Positions 52,730 through 63,619 are shown, counted from the first letter of the stretch. The stretch is 64,000 nt of DNA from Azorinus chamasolen (GCA_963576725.1 OY755252.1:55953985-56017984); one strand, 5' to 3'. Notes: generated by a model from the sequence alone, not told the origin. Numbers and translations: made by a program.

Positions 52730-52794
52730 AATACATGAGTCTGGTAAGCTCCTCCTGTATCCAAGTTTAAGAGTATACCATCATAGAGTACTAC
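52730..52794 (-). promoter_or_regulatory. SECIS element of the long Naiad
   Basis: It begins at the TAG stop. Reading 5' to 3' on the minus strand: helix I (TAGTAC..CATGTA, with one G-U), a 4+4 internal loop, then a TGAT/AGAC quartet with tandem G-A pairs. Helix II is GGTA-TA-CTCTT with AGGAG-CT-TACC. AAA (52766-52768) lies in the 5' bulge, 12 nt after ATGA. A small apical helix CTTG-GATA-CAGG closes it. This is a form 2 eukaryotic SECIS layout. The helix II pairs GGTA/TACC replace GGCG/CGTC of the other copies. Confidence 0.8.
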
Positions 52795-55700
52795 CCTCGG
52801 CCTGTCATCGCGCAAGCAAAGAGGGAAGCGTAGCTACCGACTGTAAAAGGATCGATAACCAAAAATGCAGTGTGTTGCAATATAATAGGATCATAACCTT
52901 TCTTTTTAAATTTTTTAATGCGTTTTATAAACAAATCATGAAAATGGATATGACCCCGAATTTTCCTAAGTTTGTAGATAACATCCCCATAAAATTCTGG
53001 TTGAGAAATGCCTTGTCGCAGTAACGTCCGTAGATTGCAATTATATTTACTAATGAGAGGTAAATTTCGATAATAAAATTTAGAAAAGGTTTTCCGAAGT
53101 TTGTGATATCTGTAACCTTGCTTAAGAAGTTTATCAGTTATAACTAAATTACGTCTGTTAAAATCTTCAAGCAAAGAACAGGCTCGGGCAAACCTAATAA
53201 GTTGAGAAATATAAACACCATAAGATGTAGAACGTGGCACATCCCCATCTAGAAAAGGATAATTAACAATTTTAAAATTAAAATCTTCTCTTTTATCGTA
53301 TACTTTGGACGAAACTTTATCATTTGTAATTGAAAGATTCAAATCTAAAAATGAAGCATTAATGTCAGATTGATTAGCTTTGTTTAAAGACAGTTCTTTT
53401 GGGTAGATTGAAGAAACCATAGTATCAAAATAAGGATTATCTAAATTCAAAATATCGTCTAAATACCTTGAAGTTTTATTAAAAGCATTCACAATATCGG
53501 TCTGTGTATCAGGTTTTAAGCTAAGCATAAAATCCCTCTCGTAGCAATACAAAAACAAATCTGCAACAAGAGGGGCACAATTTGTACCCATGGGTATACC
53601 AACAACTTGACGATATATGGTATCTCCATAACGCACAAATATATTATCTAAAAGAAAGGTAAGAGATCTACAAACATCAAGGCAAGTCCACATTGTGTAA
53701 TGTTCAACTTCTGAATTCGAAAAGAATGAACGTTGAACATTACAAGCAATGAACATTTTGTTTTCTCTGGCAAAGGTTTTTTCTATTAATTTAATAAGTC
53801 TATCCTTTATAAGATGGTGAGGTAGAGTAGTATAGAGTGTAGAGAAATCATAAGAGCTCAGTAAAGAAATGTTATACTGTTCATTTTCAAGTTTTGTTAA
53901 AACATCATTTGAATTTTTTATGGACCAAAAAACATTAATACCAGAATTTTCATATATTTTATCACAGTAGCGTTTAACATGTTCTTTGATCGTAGTAAGA
54001 CAGGACGTCAAAAGTATAGATAATTTAGTAGTGGTACAACAGCTAGAGTTGGCAATAAAACGCGACTTATAAGGGTTTTTATGTAGTTTCGGAATCCAGT
54101 ACAAAGTAGAAAGTTTATGTTGTTTTATGTTAGGACCAGACTTAAAATCATTGCACATTTTTACATGTTCCGAGACTATATCTTTTTCAGGTGTTTGAAT
54201 GGTCATATAAGTTTTTGAATCAGTTAGCTCCTTCTTTAAAACATCAACATAATACAATCTTCAAATAATGATTACATTGTTTGATGCCTTGTCAGCAGGA
54301 ACAAGAACATAATCTGAATGAAAATTAGAAATGTTTTTCTTCAAGTAGCGAAATGTAACTCTAGGTCGAGGTGGTAAAAGATGGTTATTTGATTTGTAAA
54401 AAGTTATTCGTGTATCAATAATATCGAAAATACATTTCTTCCAATCCGAAAGGGCATTAACATCAGCATGTTCTCGTCGACACCATTTGATGCAGAAATC
54501 TTGAATAGCTTCCGCAATATGAGTTCGACAAGCGTCAAAATCAATAAGGGAAGGTAATCTAAATTTAGGTCCTTTAGTTAGGAGGGTCCTGAGACGTTTA
54601 TCCTTAATGATATCAAAATTACCAGTAATGACATGACCAACTGGTTTATAGCAAAAGCTAGAAATGCTACAATCTCAAGAAATAGGGGTATTAACATCAA
54701 TATTTAAGTCAGAGACAATTTTATTGTAGTTCAAAATAACATTTCTAATAGGTTTATTATATTTATAACAGATGATAGGTGATTCAGAGTTGATGAAATA
54801 TTTGGGAATAGCCTCGATTACATTCTTATCACGAAATATACTTTGAATATCAATAAAATCGATACCTTTATTTAGGAACTGAAGTTTCAGAAAATGTCTT
54901 TTATGTTCAGATTCTTTATCAATACGTGGACGAAGAACATGCTGTGTGTAACTTTGTATAAGTGAGGCAGTATTAATTAACGGATCTGTACGCATATAGA
55001 TTTTATCAGCCTCTTCGTCTATTGACTTAAGACAGGAAAAGGGTAAAGACGATAAACAAGATAACATAGAATGTTTACCAGTTTGTTTTAGAATAGTATG
55101 TAAATAATGAATAGACATATTACGACGTAATTTACGCTTAATATTACCATTTCTACGTCTGCCATGTGATCTACTTTTACGTTTTCGAATAGAAAATATA
55201 GAGAAAATATCGATACTTGGATCTTTAGAAATATTGCCGCTTTGGAAAATGTTATCATTAAGGCCTAAAGGAAAAGGTGTTTGTAATTTCTTTATCCAGT
55301 CTAGCTCTGTGATGAAACGAGCTTTAGATTTTAAACTACCAGTAGTTTTAGAATCATAATAAATTTGTTCTACTGGTTGAACCGAAACATATTTGAAAGA
55401 ATGTCCTGTATGACGAAAATGCTGGTAAAGAAAATTGTGTACTTTTTTGATCCGGCAATGGTAACTGTGTTCACGAAACCTAGTTTTTAAAGAACGTCCT
55501 GTCTGACCTACATATTGAATGCCACAACGTGGCGCATTTCATGTAAGAACATATATAATATTAGATGAGTTTCAGTCTAAATCAGAATTAATCTTCACAC
55601 TAAACACTCTACCATTAACAAGAGATTTAATTGTTGATCTAGTAGAAATGAAATTGCAACACATACACCTCTTACTATTGCACTTAGTAATTATTGGATA

Positions 55701-55991
55701 CACCCTATGTCTTTTGTTCAAATAATGTGAATTTAGATGGACTTTACTATAACGAATGATAGATTGCTTTAAAGGAGACAAAACGATTTTAGGTCCATTA
55801 TGAAAAATGTTACTAATAGCCGAAGAGGGAACATGAAAAGATGAAGCAGAAGACAATTTTAGAGGTTTAATACAAACTGACGGCTGTAGTGATTGGAAAT
55901 TAGCCAGGTTATGAGGAATCTGAACGGAAGACACAGAGTGTAAGTTTAAGTTATTTGTAACTCTGTCATGATAGCTTATCCAATAAGGTAA
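52791..55991 (-). CDS. Naiad polyprotein: GIY-YIG endonuclease plus reverse transcriptase, with four TGA (selenocysteine) codons
   Basis: One frame of about 1066 codons (residue 1 = codon 55989-55991), ending in TAG 52791-52793. It has no TAA or TAG inside. TGA occurs at 55572-55574 (residue 140), 55539-55541 (151), 54675-54677 (439) and 54261-54263 (577). Domain order: a Cys-rich segment (KCNSKRCMCC); the GIY-YIG nuclease with CGIQYVGQTGRS and RFREHSY; a basic linker; the linker pair TGA-Asp-Cys (the CxC motif of Naiads); PADKASNNVIII-TGA; RT motif A YDFSTLYT, motif B GIPMGTNCAPLVAD and catalytic YLDDI. The nuclease-first order separates Naiads from canonical Penelope elements. Each TGA stands where relatives have Cys, and a SECIS follows the stop. 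I infer selenocysteine. The start codon is unclear. Confidence 0.82.
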
Positions 55992-56144
55992 TTAGAGCAT
56001 TCTTTATGAGCCCACATATCAGACTCTGCACTGTTAGCGAATTCAGAACAATATCTGTAAAATATCCGTAGTTCCTAGTAAAAAAAATCATATTTCGGTG
56101 TCAAAAATATTTACATTGGAAATAAAAGATTTTGAGAAGATTAA

Positions 56145-56765
56145 ATAATTACAACATACTGCATGTTTGGTTGTGAACCCTTTTACAGTTGGCAATCACG
56201 CTGGCCTCTTTGCATGTACGCCGACAAGAAAGGTTTAGTACTCTATGAAGGCGACCTCTTAAATCCAGAAATGGAAGGAGAACGTCGGATATCTGTACTA
56301 TTTCATTTTTGTCGTACCCTTTATTACTTTTCTACAGTTACTCTGTTTGCAGCTCAATCATTGAGTACACTAGCGATAGGTGGATACAGTATGTTCAATT
56401 AAATGTGTTTTTGTTATACATGCACTTTACCACTGTATTTGCTGTCGCGGTTGTTGTAGATTAGTCGGAGAGGGGATACGTTTATTTACACTGTTTGTCT
56501 TTTAGGATGGGGATGGAATAAGGGTGAGGTTGGGCGCCCATAAACCGGTTTAAACCCCCGGTGACTTTTGTCACTGACCGTTCCAAGGCGGTACTTCCAT
56601 CTTCCTCCTATTGAATGTTTGTTTTGTCTTTGTGCGTCTCTTGTTGTTTTTTCTACCCATGTACATTTGCTGTTTCCTTGTGTTGCTGTTCGGGCGAGTG
56701 TTTGTTCTGTATGTGGTATTTCCTGCATGACTCATTTTTGTACTTCTATAGTCACATTAGAGGTT
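56145..56765 (+). mobile_element. Naiad fragment: last codons, SECIS and full tail
   Basis: Starts at ACAACATACTGCATGTTTGG (coding end LQHTAC), reaches TAG at 56236-56238, then the SECIS. The tail follows: CTCTGTTTGCAGCTCAATC, TTTACACTGTTTGTC, GCCCATAAACCGGTTTAAAC, GTGACTTTTGTCACTGACCG, CCTGCATGACTCATTTTTG. Orientation is opposite to the long copy, whose 5' edge lies only about 150 bp away. Confidence 0.8.
56238..56298 (+). promoter_or_regulatory. SECIS of the 56-kb Naiad fragment
   Basis: Outer helix GTAC (56238-56241) with GTAC (56295-56298). Quartet TGAA with GGAT. Helix II GGCG-AC-CTCTT with AGGAG-AA-CGTC. AAA at 56261-56263. The apical helix TCCA-GAAA-TGGA is perfectly paired in this copy with a GNRA tetraloop. 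Confidence 0.8.
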
Positions 56766-57150
56766 TTTGATTTGTTTACTTATGGTACAAAGTTTTGTAT
56801 ATTACACTGTTCTTTTGTTATCACTGCTTTATAAAACATGTTGCCTACTTTCTTTGTGTAGATTAGATTGTTTCAGATGTTTATTTTAACATTTTCTCAC
56901 ACATATTCATTTAAACATCTTTGGAGACAAACTCAGATCTGAAAGATCCTAAACAAGCGGTTTCATTTTGGCTGCTACATTTAAAGATAATTATAGTAAA
57001 ATACTGTACATCTCAGTTAACACTCCTGATGGCAGTGAAAATAAGTTATTTTACCTAATGATTTAATCAATAAATTATTTACCAAAAATAAACTTCCGTA
57101 TAGATAAACGGAGAAAATAATCTTGATTTTGCGCATTTCTTTTCACAAAA
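56766..57150. other. No gene recognised between Naiad copies
   Basis: AT-rich sequence with no alignment to the long Naiad that I can follow. It may be a diverged internal Naiad segment or flanking DNA. Confidence 0.4.
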
Positions 57151-57179
57151 GTTCATCCATATAATTTATTCATTAACCG

Positions 57180-59525
57180 AATGTTAACCACCTATTATCT
57201 GCTACAAATATAACAAACCCATCAGAAATACAATTTTCAACTATAATAAAATTGTGGCCGACCTTAATAGTAATGATAATAGTCCTGATAATTGAGATTG
57301 CGCCACCTCAAAATTTTGCTATTCTCCGGCTGGTCATGTGATTACTGGTAATTTTGAGATAATTAAAGATAAACGTCTAAGATCTCTTTTGAAAAAAGGT
57401 CCCAAATATAGAATACCATCCTTGATAGATTTTAACTCTTGTCGAGTTCAGATTGCGGAGGCTTTACAAAATTTTAGTATTAAATGGTGTCGAAGAGAAC
57501 ATGTTGAGTCTAATGCTCTTTCTAATTTGATATAATTGACAAACGCATTTCTTTTTATAGCTCTAACAAACACCTTCTTCCACCTACACCTAGAATTTCT
57601 TTTAGACATCTTCAAAAGGGTATACAGGATTTCCATTCAAAATACGTTTTTGTTCCTGCTGATAAGGCATCGAATAATGTGATTATTATTTGACGATTAC
57701 ATTATATCGATGTCTTGAAGCAGGAAATTATTAATACCAAATTCTGAAGGGTGGTGATCCCCCGAAAGCAAATATTGCAAAACAAAAAGAGAAAATTGCA
57801 GACTCGGTTTTATTGAGTCTGTTCATGAGCAGTAATTGAAAGTGCAACACTGCTCACGCCACCTAGCATCGGCTTAAGCGGTATTCAATTTTCAGAACAA
57901 GAACGACTGAAATTCATGATCTCGAAGGATCAGAAGGTATAACAACACTGAGAATGAAGTACGGGTCGACGTTTTACAGCCGCCACACAAGCACTTAACA
58001 CATGCTGTTGTGAAGATTATAAATTCTGAAGGGTGGTGATCCCTCGAAAGCAAAAATTGCAACACAAAAAGAGAAAATTGCAGACTCGGTTTTATTGAGT
58101 CTGTTCATGAGCAGTAATTACATTTCAGTAACTACTGACGAAAAGACCATCGTTTCAGACCATGTCAAATAGTGTGAACAACTTGGAACAGATATTAAAA
58201 TTACACAACATAAACTTCCTACAATGTATTGGTTACCAAAACTACATAAAAAACATATGAAGCGCGTTTTATTGCAAATTCTAGCTCCTGTACTACATGT
58301 ACTACCAAATTGTCAACACTTTTTACTTCTTGTTTAACGAAGGTAAAAGAACATTTTACTGTGATAAGACATATGAAAATTCTGGAATAAATCTCTTCTG
58401 GTCTATTAAGAACTCTTCAGAAGTCTTAAACAAACTTAGGAACAAAAGGTATCTTGCATCCATTGTATTCACGTACGATTTTTCTACTTTGTACACAACT
58501 CTTCCTCTTAATTAAAGATAAACTGACCAACTTAATCCAGAAGTATTTGCCCGGGAAAAACATCATTTCTGGCATGTAATGCTGAAAAAGCTTTCTTTAC
58601 TGACGAGCAAATGAAATATTACACCAATTGGACTTGCTCAGAAGTTTGCGAATCACTTACCTTTCTTTTGGATAACAAATGTGTATGTTATGAGAATGCT
58701 ATATACCGTCAGGTAATTGGTATTCCTATGGGTACGAATTGTGCACCACTTGTCGCAGATTTGTTTTTGTACTGCTATGAGAGAGATTTCATGTTACGTT
58801 TGAATCCACAATCACAAGTAGATGTTATAAAAGCCTTCAATGAAACTTCACGATATTTGGATGATATTTTTAATTTAGATAACCCTTTCTTTGATGCTCT
58901 GAGTCCTACAATTTATCCTAAAGAACTCAAATTGAACAAAGCTAACCCGTCCGACAATTATGCAGCTTTTCTTGATCTAGACCTTAAAATTGATAATGGA
59001 ATTAGTTCTTCTAAAATATATGACAAAAGAGATGATTTTGATTTTAATATTGTAAATTTCTCTCATCTTGACGGAGATGTTCCCCGTGCCCGATCTTACG
59101 GGGTTTATATATCTCAACTTATTCGTTTTGCTAGAGCTTGGTCGTCTATTGACGATTTTAACAGTCGAAATCTCATTTTAACTGAAAAGCTGCTTAAGGA
59201 AGGATATAGATACCATAAACTAAGAAAAGCTTTCTCGAAATTTTACTATCGGAATCTCACACTTATTGGCAAGTACCAATGTAATCTCAAGGCACTTCTG
59301 CGACACGGTGTGGATGTGAATTTTATGGTGATGTGATTTACAAGTTTCGTAAAAGTATTGGACATACCCATTTTCTCACTTTGTTCATCAAATATGTTTT
59401 AAAAAATCATTAAAAAGTGATATGATCCTATAGTACTACAACATACTGCATGTTTGGTTGTCAACCCTTTTACAGTTGGCAATCACGCTGGCCTGTTTGC
59501 ATGTACGCCGACATGAAAGGTTTAG
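57180..59525 (+). pseudogene. Naiad ORF, decayed second copy
   Basis: Homologous to residues about 425 onward of the long copy: PIICYKYNKPIRN, then TGA-Asp-Cys (TGA 57293-57295), GHVITGNFEIIKDKR, VPADKASNNVIII-TGA (TGA 57691-57693), YENSGINLFWSIKNSS, GIPMGTNCAPLVAD and YLDDIFNLDNPF. Both TGA codons sit at the same sites as in the long copy. Otherwise it is broken: a 16-nt deletion shifts frame near 57535, a 380-bp repeat is inserted at 57741, TAG interrupts at about 58169, and another shift lies near 58510. The GIY-YIG part is missing. The longest open part is 58611-59336. The final stop TAG is at 59523-59525. Confidence 0.85.
57741..58119 (+). repeat. 280-bp interspersed repeat inserted in the Naiad ORF
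   Basis: AATTCTGAAGGGTGGTGATC, GAGAAAATTGCAGACTCGG, GTCTGTTCATGAGCAG form a block of about 100 bp that appears at both ends (57741 and about 58020). Between lie CACTGCTCACGCCACC, GTACGGGTCGACGTTTTAC and CATGCTGTTGTGAAG. Naiad coding sequence resumes at about 58120. The inverse copy is at 37540. It looks like an LTR-like or tandem-unit element without coding capacity. Confidence 0.75.
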
Positions 59526-59585
59526 TACTCTATGAAGGCGACCTCTTAAATCCAGAAACGGAAGGAGGACGTCGGATATCTGTAC
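59525..59585 (+). promoter_or_regulatory. SECIS of the second Naiad copy
   Basis: GTAC/GTAC outer helix, TGAA/GGAT quartet, GGCG-AC-CTCTT with AGGAG-GA-CGTC, AAA in the apical bulge, TCC/GGA mini-helix. It differs from the 56-kb copy at two positions, both in loops or mismatched sites. Confidence 0.78.
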
Positions 59586-60005
59586 TATTTCGTTTTTATC
59601 GTACCCTTTATTACTCTTCTACAGTTACTCTGTTTGCAGCTCAATCATTGAGTACACTAGCGATGGGTGGATACGGTTTGTTCACTTAAATGTTTTCGTT
59701 ATACATGCAATTTACCACTGTATTTGCCGTCGCGGTTGTTGTAGATTAGTCGGACAGGGGATACGTTTATTTACACTGTTTGTCTTTTAGGGTGGGGATG
59801 GAATATGTGTGGGGTTGGGCGCCCATAAACCGGTTAAACCCCCCCCCCCAGTGACTTTTGTCACTGACCGTTCCAAGGCGGTACTTCCATATTCCCCCTA
59901 TTATATGTTTGTTTTGTCTTTGTGCGTCTCTTGATTTTTTTAGTTATGTACATTTGCTGTTTCCTTGTGTTGCTGTTCGGGCGACCGTTTGTTCTGTATG
60001 TACCA
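59586..60005 (+). mobile_element. 3' tail of the second Naiad copy
   Basis: CTCTGTTTGCAGCTCAATC, TTTGCCGTCGCGGTTGTTG, TTTACACTGTTTGTC, GCCCATAAACCGGTTAAAC, a C9 run, GTGACTTTTGTCACTGACCG, CGTTTGTTCTGTATGTACC. The end is near 60005. From 60006 to 60450 nothing is recognised. Confidence 0.75.
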
Positions 60006-60454
60006 AATGTTTGCAAATAAAAGGAGCCATGATTTATTTAAAAAAAAGCTTCTACTTTTATCAAGGGCAAACAACTAACTAGTGTCCCTCATTGCCATTT
60101 AGTTAGTAGTTTCAATTATGCTGTCAACACAAAAAGTATTCCTTTTCTATTGTATATTATTTAGAAGCTTTTTTTAAACTAAAGATAACTAATAATTAAC
60201 TTTGTTTTTTCCATACGCGACTTTTGATCTTATTAATTCCTAGCATAATTAATTCATATCAGCATCAGAAGACTAGCCTTTCGTATAATAGTATACTCGA
60301 AATAAAAATGGTATTTTACCAGTGTCTATACAGTTAAAACTACTTTGATTTCAATGCTCAATAATAAACACTTTACACTTCGGTCAAAATAGCATTTAAT
60401 ACATATTAAGCAAATAAAGTTTACATTAAATGGCTCGTTGTTTTTTGCCGCAGC

Positions 60455-60566
60455 ATAATCAAATAGAACAGACTCTGATCAGACGGCTCCTATAGGAGCC
60501 GTCTGATCTGGGTGTCATCTGTTTGCAAAGGCATAGAAAATCATATTTATGGAGTTAAAGGTTAAA
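60455..60566. mobile_element. T1 MITE, right half (reverse)
   Basis: AATAGAACAGACTCTGATC, AGACGG-CTCCTATAGGAG-CCGTCT, GATCTGGGTGTCATC, GGAGTTAAAGGTTAA. Confidence 0.65.
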
Positions 60567-60840
60567 TTCCCATTATACTTTTGCGTGAATTGATTTCCGT
60601 GCACAGTTAGCTGTCAAATGATTATACGTGAGGTGTTACATTTACAATAACTCTAAACGACAAAGCAATTTATCGCGGAACAAGCAGAACATTTACGTTC
60701 ATCGTACATATGATACCAGTGAATGACGTGACCATAGACCGTAATTGATAAAAGAAATTTGAGTTTATCGCTTAGTGCAACAACAAAAAAGAACAAAGAA
60801 AATGCAAGTCACTGGTTCCATGTTCCCGACGTTTCTTGGG

Positions 60841-61064
60841 TTAACCAATTCCCTCCTATTGACGCCTTTTGACGTCCCTGCAAAAGTCACCTGTTGAAAC
60901 CATTGTGATAAATAGAGCATTTGCTCATATAGGAGCAAATCCTCTATTAATCACAATAGTTTCAAACTACAAAATTATATTTTTCCCTTTTCTCTAGTTA
61001 ATGCTCTTTTTCAAGATTTATTCAAAAGGGCTGGATCTAAAAATAGCATATGAGGTAATGAGTT
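60841..61064. mobile_element. T4 MITE (reverse)
   Basis: TTAACCAATTCCCTCC on the left; GAGGTAATGAGTTG on the right (target decayed). CACCTGTTGAAACCATTG, ATAGAGCATTTGCTCATATA, GGAGCAAATCCTCTATTAAT. Confidence 0.7.
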
Positions 61065-61324
61065 GTGCGGACGATGTTTTTTCGGCTGTACTATTGTACC
61101 TAATGCTCTTGCTTATCTCCTCTGATGTCATCAGCCTTGAAGCGACTAACGCGGCTTGTCTGTGGCAATTTTTTTTTACTTTCTGTGAGCGAAGACGTCA
61201 GGTGACGAAATGTTTCAGCACCCCATTTGCATTTAGTGGCCGATCTGAATGAAGCATTCCTCGAGCATTGTGACTTGTTTGCTAGGTTTTGAAAACCATC
61301 TTTGAATAAACATTTTTACAAGGA

Positions 61325-61430
61325 AACTTAAATGCTAAAATACAGAGCTACAGATAATGGCGCGTACTCAAACACTATAACCTCCATTTCTCCAACAAAC
61401 CCTATGGTGTGACTACTTCGAGATGATTCT
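61325..61430. mobile_element. H8 remnant
   Basis: CAGAGCTACAGATAATGGCG, CTCCAACAAACCCTATGG, TGACTACTTCGAGATGATTC. The right arm is missing. Confidence 0.45.
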
Positions 61431-63230
61431 AACGACCCTCAACGGCTTGGAAATTTTGGTAGAGGCTAATCTAAACATTTCAGTAAACTTGTTCAAAATT
61501 AAAAAGATACGATTGCCATTTAAAGAAAGTTAGCCCATCCCTAGTGACCACGCTTTTAACAAATGAAATAGTTTGAACAATGTTGGTAGAGAGTCACCTA
61601 TAGATAATTTCTGTCAAATTACAGTGATATCGGCCAAGCGAAAGGGTTTTCTTCTGGTTGCCGGGGCAAAAAGAGACCTCACAATAACTGCTTCTGCGAA
61701 CTTTTGTCACAGCTAACATAGATATTATAGAAGAAATATTGTTTACATTTATAAATGATGACAGACAACGCATGCCAACGGAAAAAAAACACTATCAAAA
61801 TAGTTCACATTGAGGACGTCGTGCCTATTTGAGCTAAAGCAATTGAAAGAAATGAGATGCAACAGGTGTAGCTCTTTCGGCACTTTTCAGTGATTAGCAT
61901 TCGGATTAAATGGTTGTAGAAATACACGTTGAGGTACATCTTAAATACGACGTTGACCAAGTTTTGGCTAGCTTAAACTTTACATAAAGGTTAAAGATAC
62001 TGTGCATATTAAGTCCCTCATATATAATCATGCCAATACTGGTGGTCCTTTGATAGCAATTTTTATATAACAGTCGTATGCACAATGTACAGGCTCTTAT
62101 TAAATGGCGTCGCTTTACTTTACTCCTCAAGTAGAGATCTTCAAATCGGAGCGAGACCAAAGACATGTGTTTAATTAAAATCCTAATGCATGCATGTATT
62201 GATTCTCTTCCATTTAATTATACTTTCCAGCCTATTAACTTTTTTGTTGATATTTGATTTGTTGTAATTAGAGTTGTCGGCCTGCGGATAGTAGAATTGG
62301 TGTTTTATTGTGTATATACGCCTACTTGGGCTAAATATACTGAAGTAATAAGGGCCAGGTTTTTGTCATGTTTTGTTATCTCTATAATTTTCTGTTACAA
62401 ACACACACCTTGGACATGGCAACAAGTTATGTACACATGTAAGATAGTATTGTTGAAAATCGATGATCTAGCCAGTATATTTGCCCAAATACCTTCACGA
62501 TTGTTCCACAACGATTCTAGAAACAATTATTCCTAGGAGAGGGTGGGTAAATGCCTTAAGCCTACCTAGCATTGGTGCGTATCCCAGAATTAGGACCCCA
62601 TCCCCTTAATGTCCGCATATACGTCTAACGAAATGGTGGAGGATCTTGTCCATTGCGGAAGCCATGTGTGTCAAGTTACCAATAGCATATCTTTAATCAT
62701 CATAATTTGCAGTCATCCTTTCGAAGATAAATTCTGATTATAACTGGGCAGAGCCTTATAGCACTATGGTGACTCGTAATAACATAAACTTTGGATAATA
62801 GTCTTAATTGGTGAAATGTAGACTATAAAACATAATAAAGTTCATTAGGGCAAGGGTTGAAATCGCTTTATTATATGTTTAATACCATTCGCTAACGCAG
62901 AGCAATGTTGAATGCAGTAGCAATGTTGAGTGCCCGGGTTGCCATAATGCTCGTAGTGCTCTAGACCCATCCGACATGTATGACACCTTTCAGAGAGGCA
63001 TTTAATGACGTTCAATGTAATGGCATATCTTGTCAAGTGGATCCATGATGATGAGTGAGCAAGAAACAGTGAAGAGTATAATTATGAATGTGTGTGTGTT
63101 TATGTGTGGGGGGATTCATTTGTGAGTCTATGGTTGCTGTTTAATTTGAGGTGAAATTCACAATAGCAAGGGCGTAGCTGAATCCAAATGTAATGTGCGC
63201 ACCGTGGCTATTGGGGTCGGGGCATGCTCC
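61431..63230. other. No gene recognised
   Basis: Mixed AT-rich sequence without a credible frame or repeat. The longest frames (83-86 codons) have no motif, and none is flanked by convincing splice sites. Confidence 0.5.
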
Positions 63231-63235
63231 CACGG

Positions 63236-63367
63236 GGAAAATTAGAATAGTGTAGTTTTGAAAACATTGTGATAAACAGAGCATAAATTATGCTCTATTT
63301 ATCATAATGGTTTCATAATGGTTTCATAGAGGTGTCAAACGGCGTCAATATGAAGGAATGGGTTAAA
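63236..63367. mobile_element. T4 MITE, right half with duplicated TTTC segment
   Basis: GTTTTGAAAACATTGTGATA, AACAGAGCATAAATTATGC, CATAATGGTTTC twice, GGTGTCAAACGGCGTC, GAAGGAATGGGTTAA. Confidence 0.6.
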
Positions 63368-63619
63368 CTTACATAACAAGACATAACAAAAACATATACC
63401 CCCTTAGTCTTCGTCTTTTGTTCCATTTTGGCCATTATAATGTTTTCACCTTTTAGATTGGTTTTACGCACGTGTGTAAGTGCGTATTGCTAACTACAAC
63501 CCTAATAGCATGGAAGTCAGAAGGAGATATGACCCGAAATGCCGAAATGTTCATTCTTTTGTTACATTTGACCGATATAGGACAGGTATGGACAACATAG
63601 GTATAAGGAAATATGGGAG

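Larger units (their letters stand above)
52140..55991 (-). mobile_element. Naiad-type Penelope-like retroelement, nearly full length
   Basis: Minus-strand element consisting of the recoded ORF (55991-52791), the SECIS directly after the stop, and a tail of about 600 bp. The tail has TTTACAATATTTGTAAAGC, CGTAAACCGGTTTAAACC, the TG-rich tract, and CCTGCTTGACTTTACTACTT near 52210. The exact 3' border and any target duplication were not identified. The 5' edge at about 55991 is set by an upstream TAA and may be a truncation. It is the only copy here that retains the GIY-YIG part. Confidence 0.85.

Noticed and set aside
54261..55574. The four TGA codons as ordinary nonsense decay
   Set aside because: Zero TAA/TAG, no frameshift, all at Cys sites, two of them repeated in an independent copy, and a SECIS present. 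Decay is not excluded for this single copy but explains less.
56550..56590. Conserved hairpin GTGAC-TTTT-GTCAC in Naiad tails as a SECIS candidate
   Set aside because: The stem is only 5 bp and lacks the G-A quartet and an AA loop. The structure next to the stop codon fits far better.
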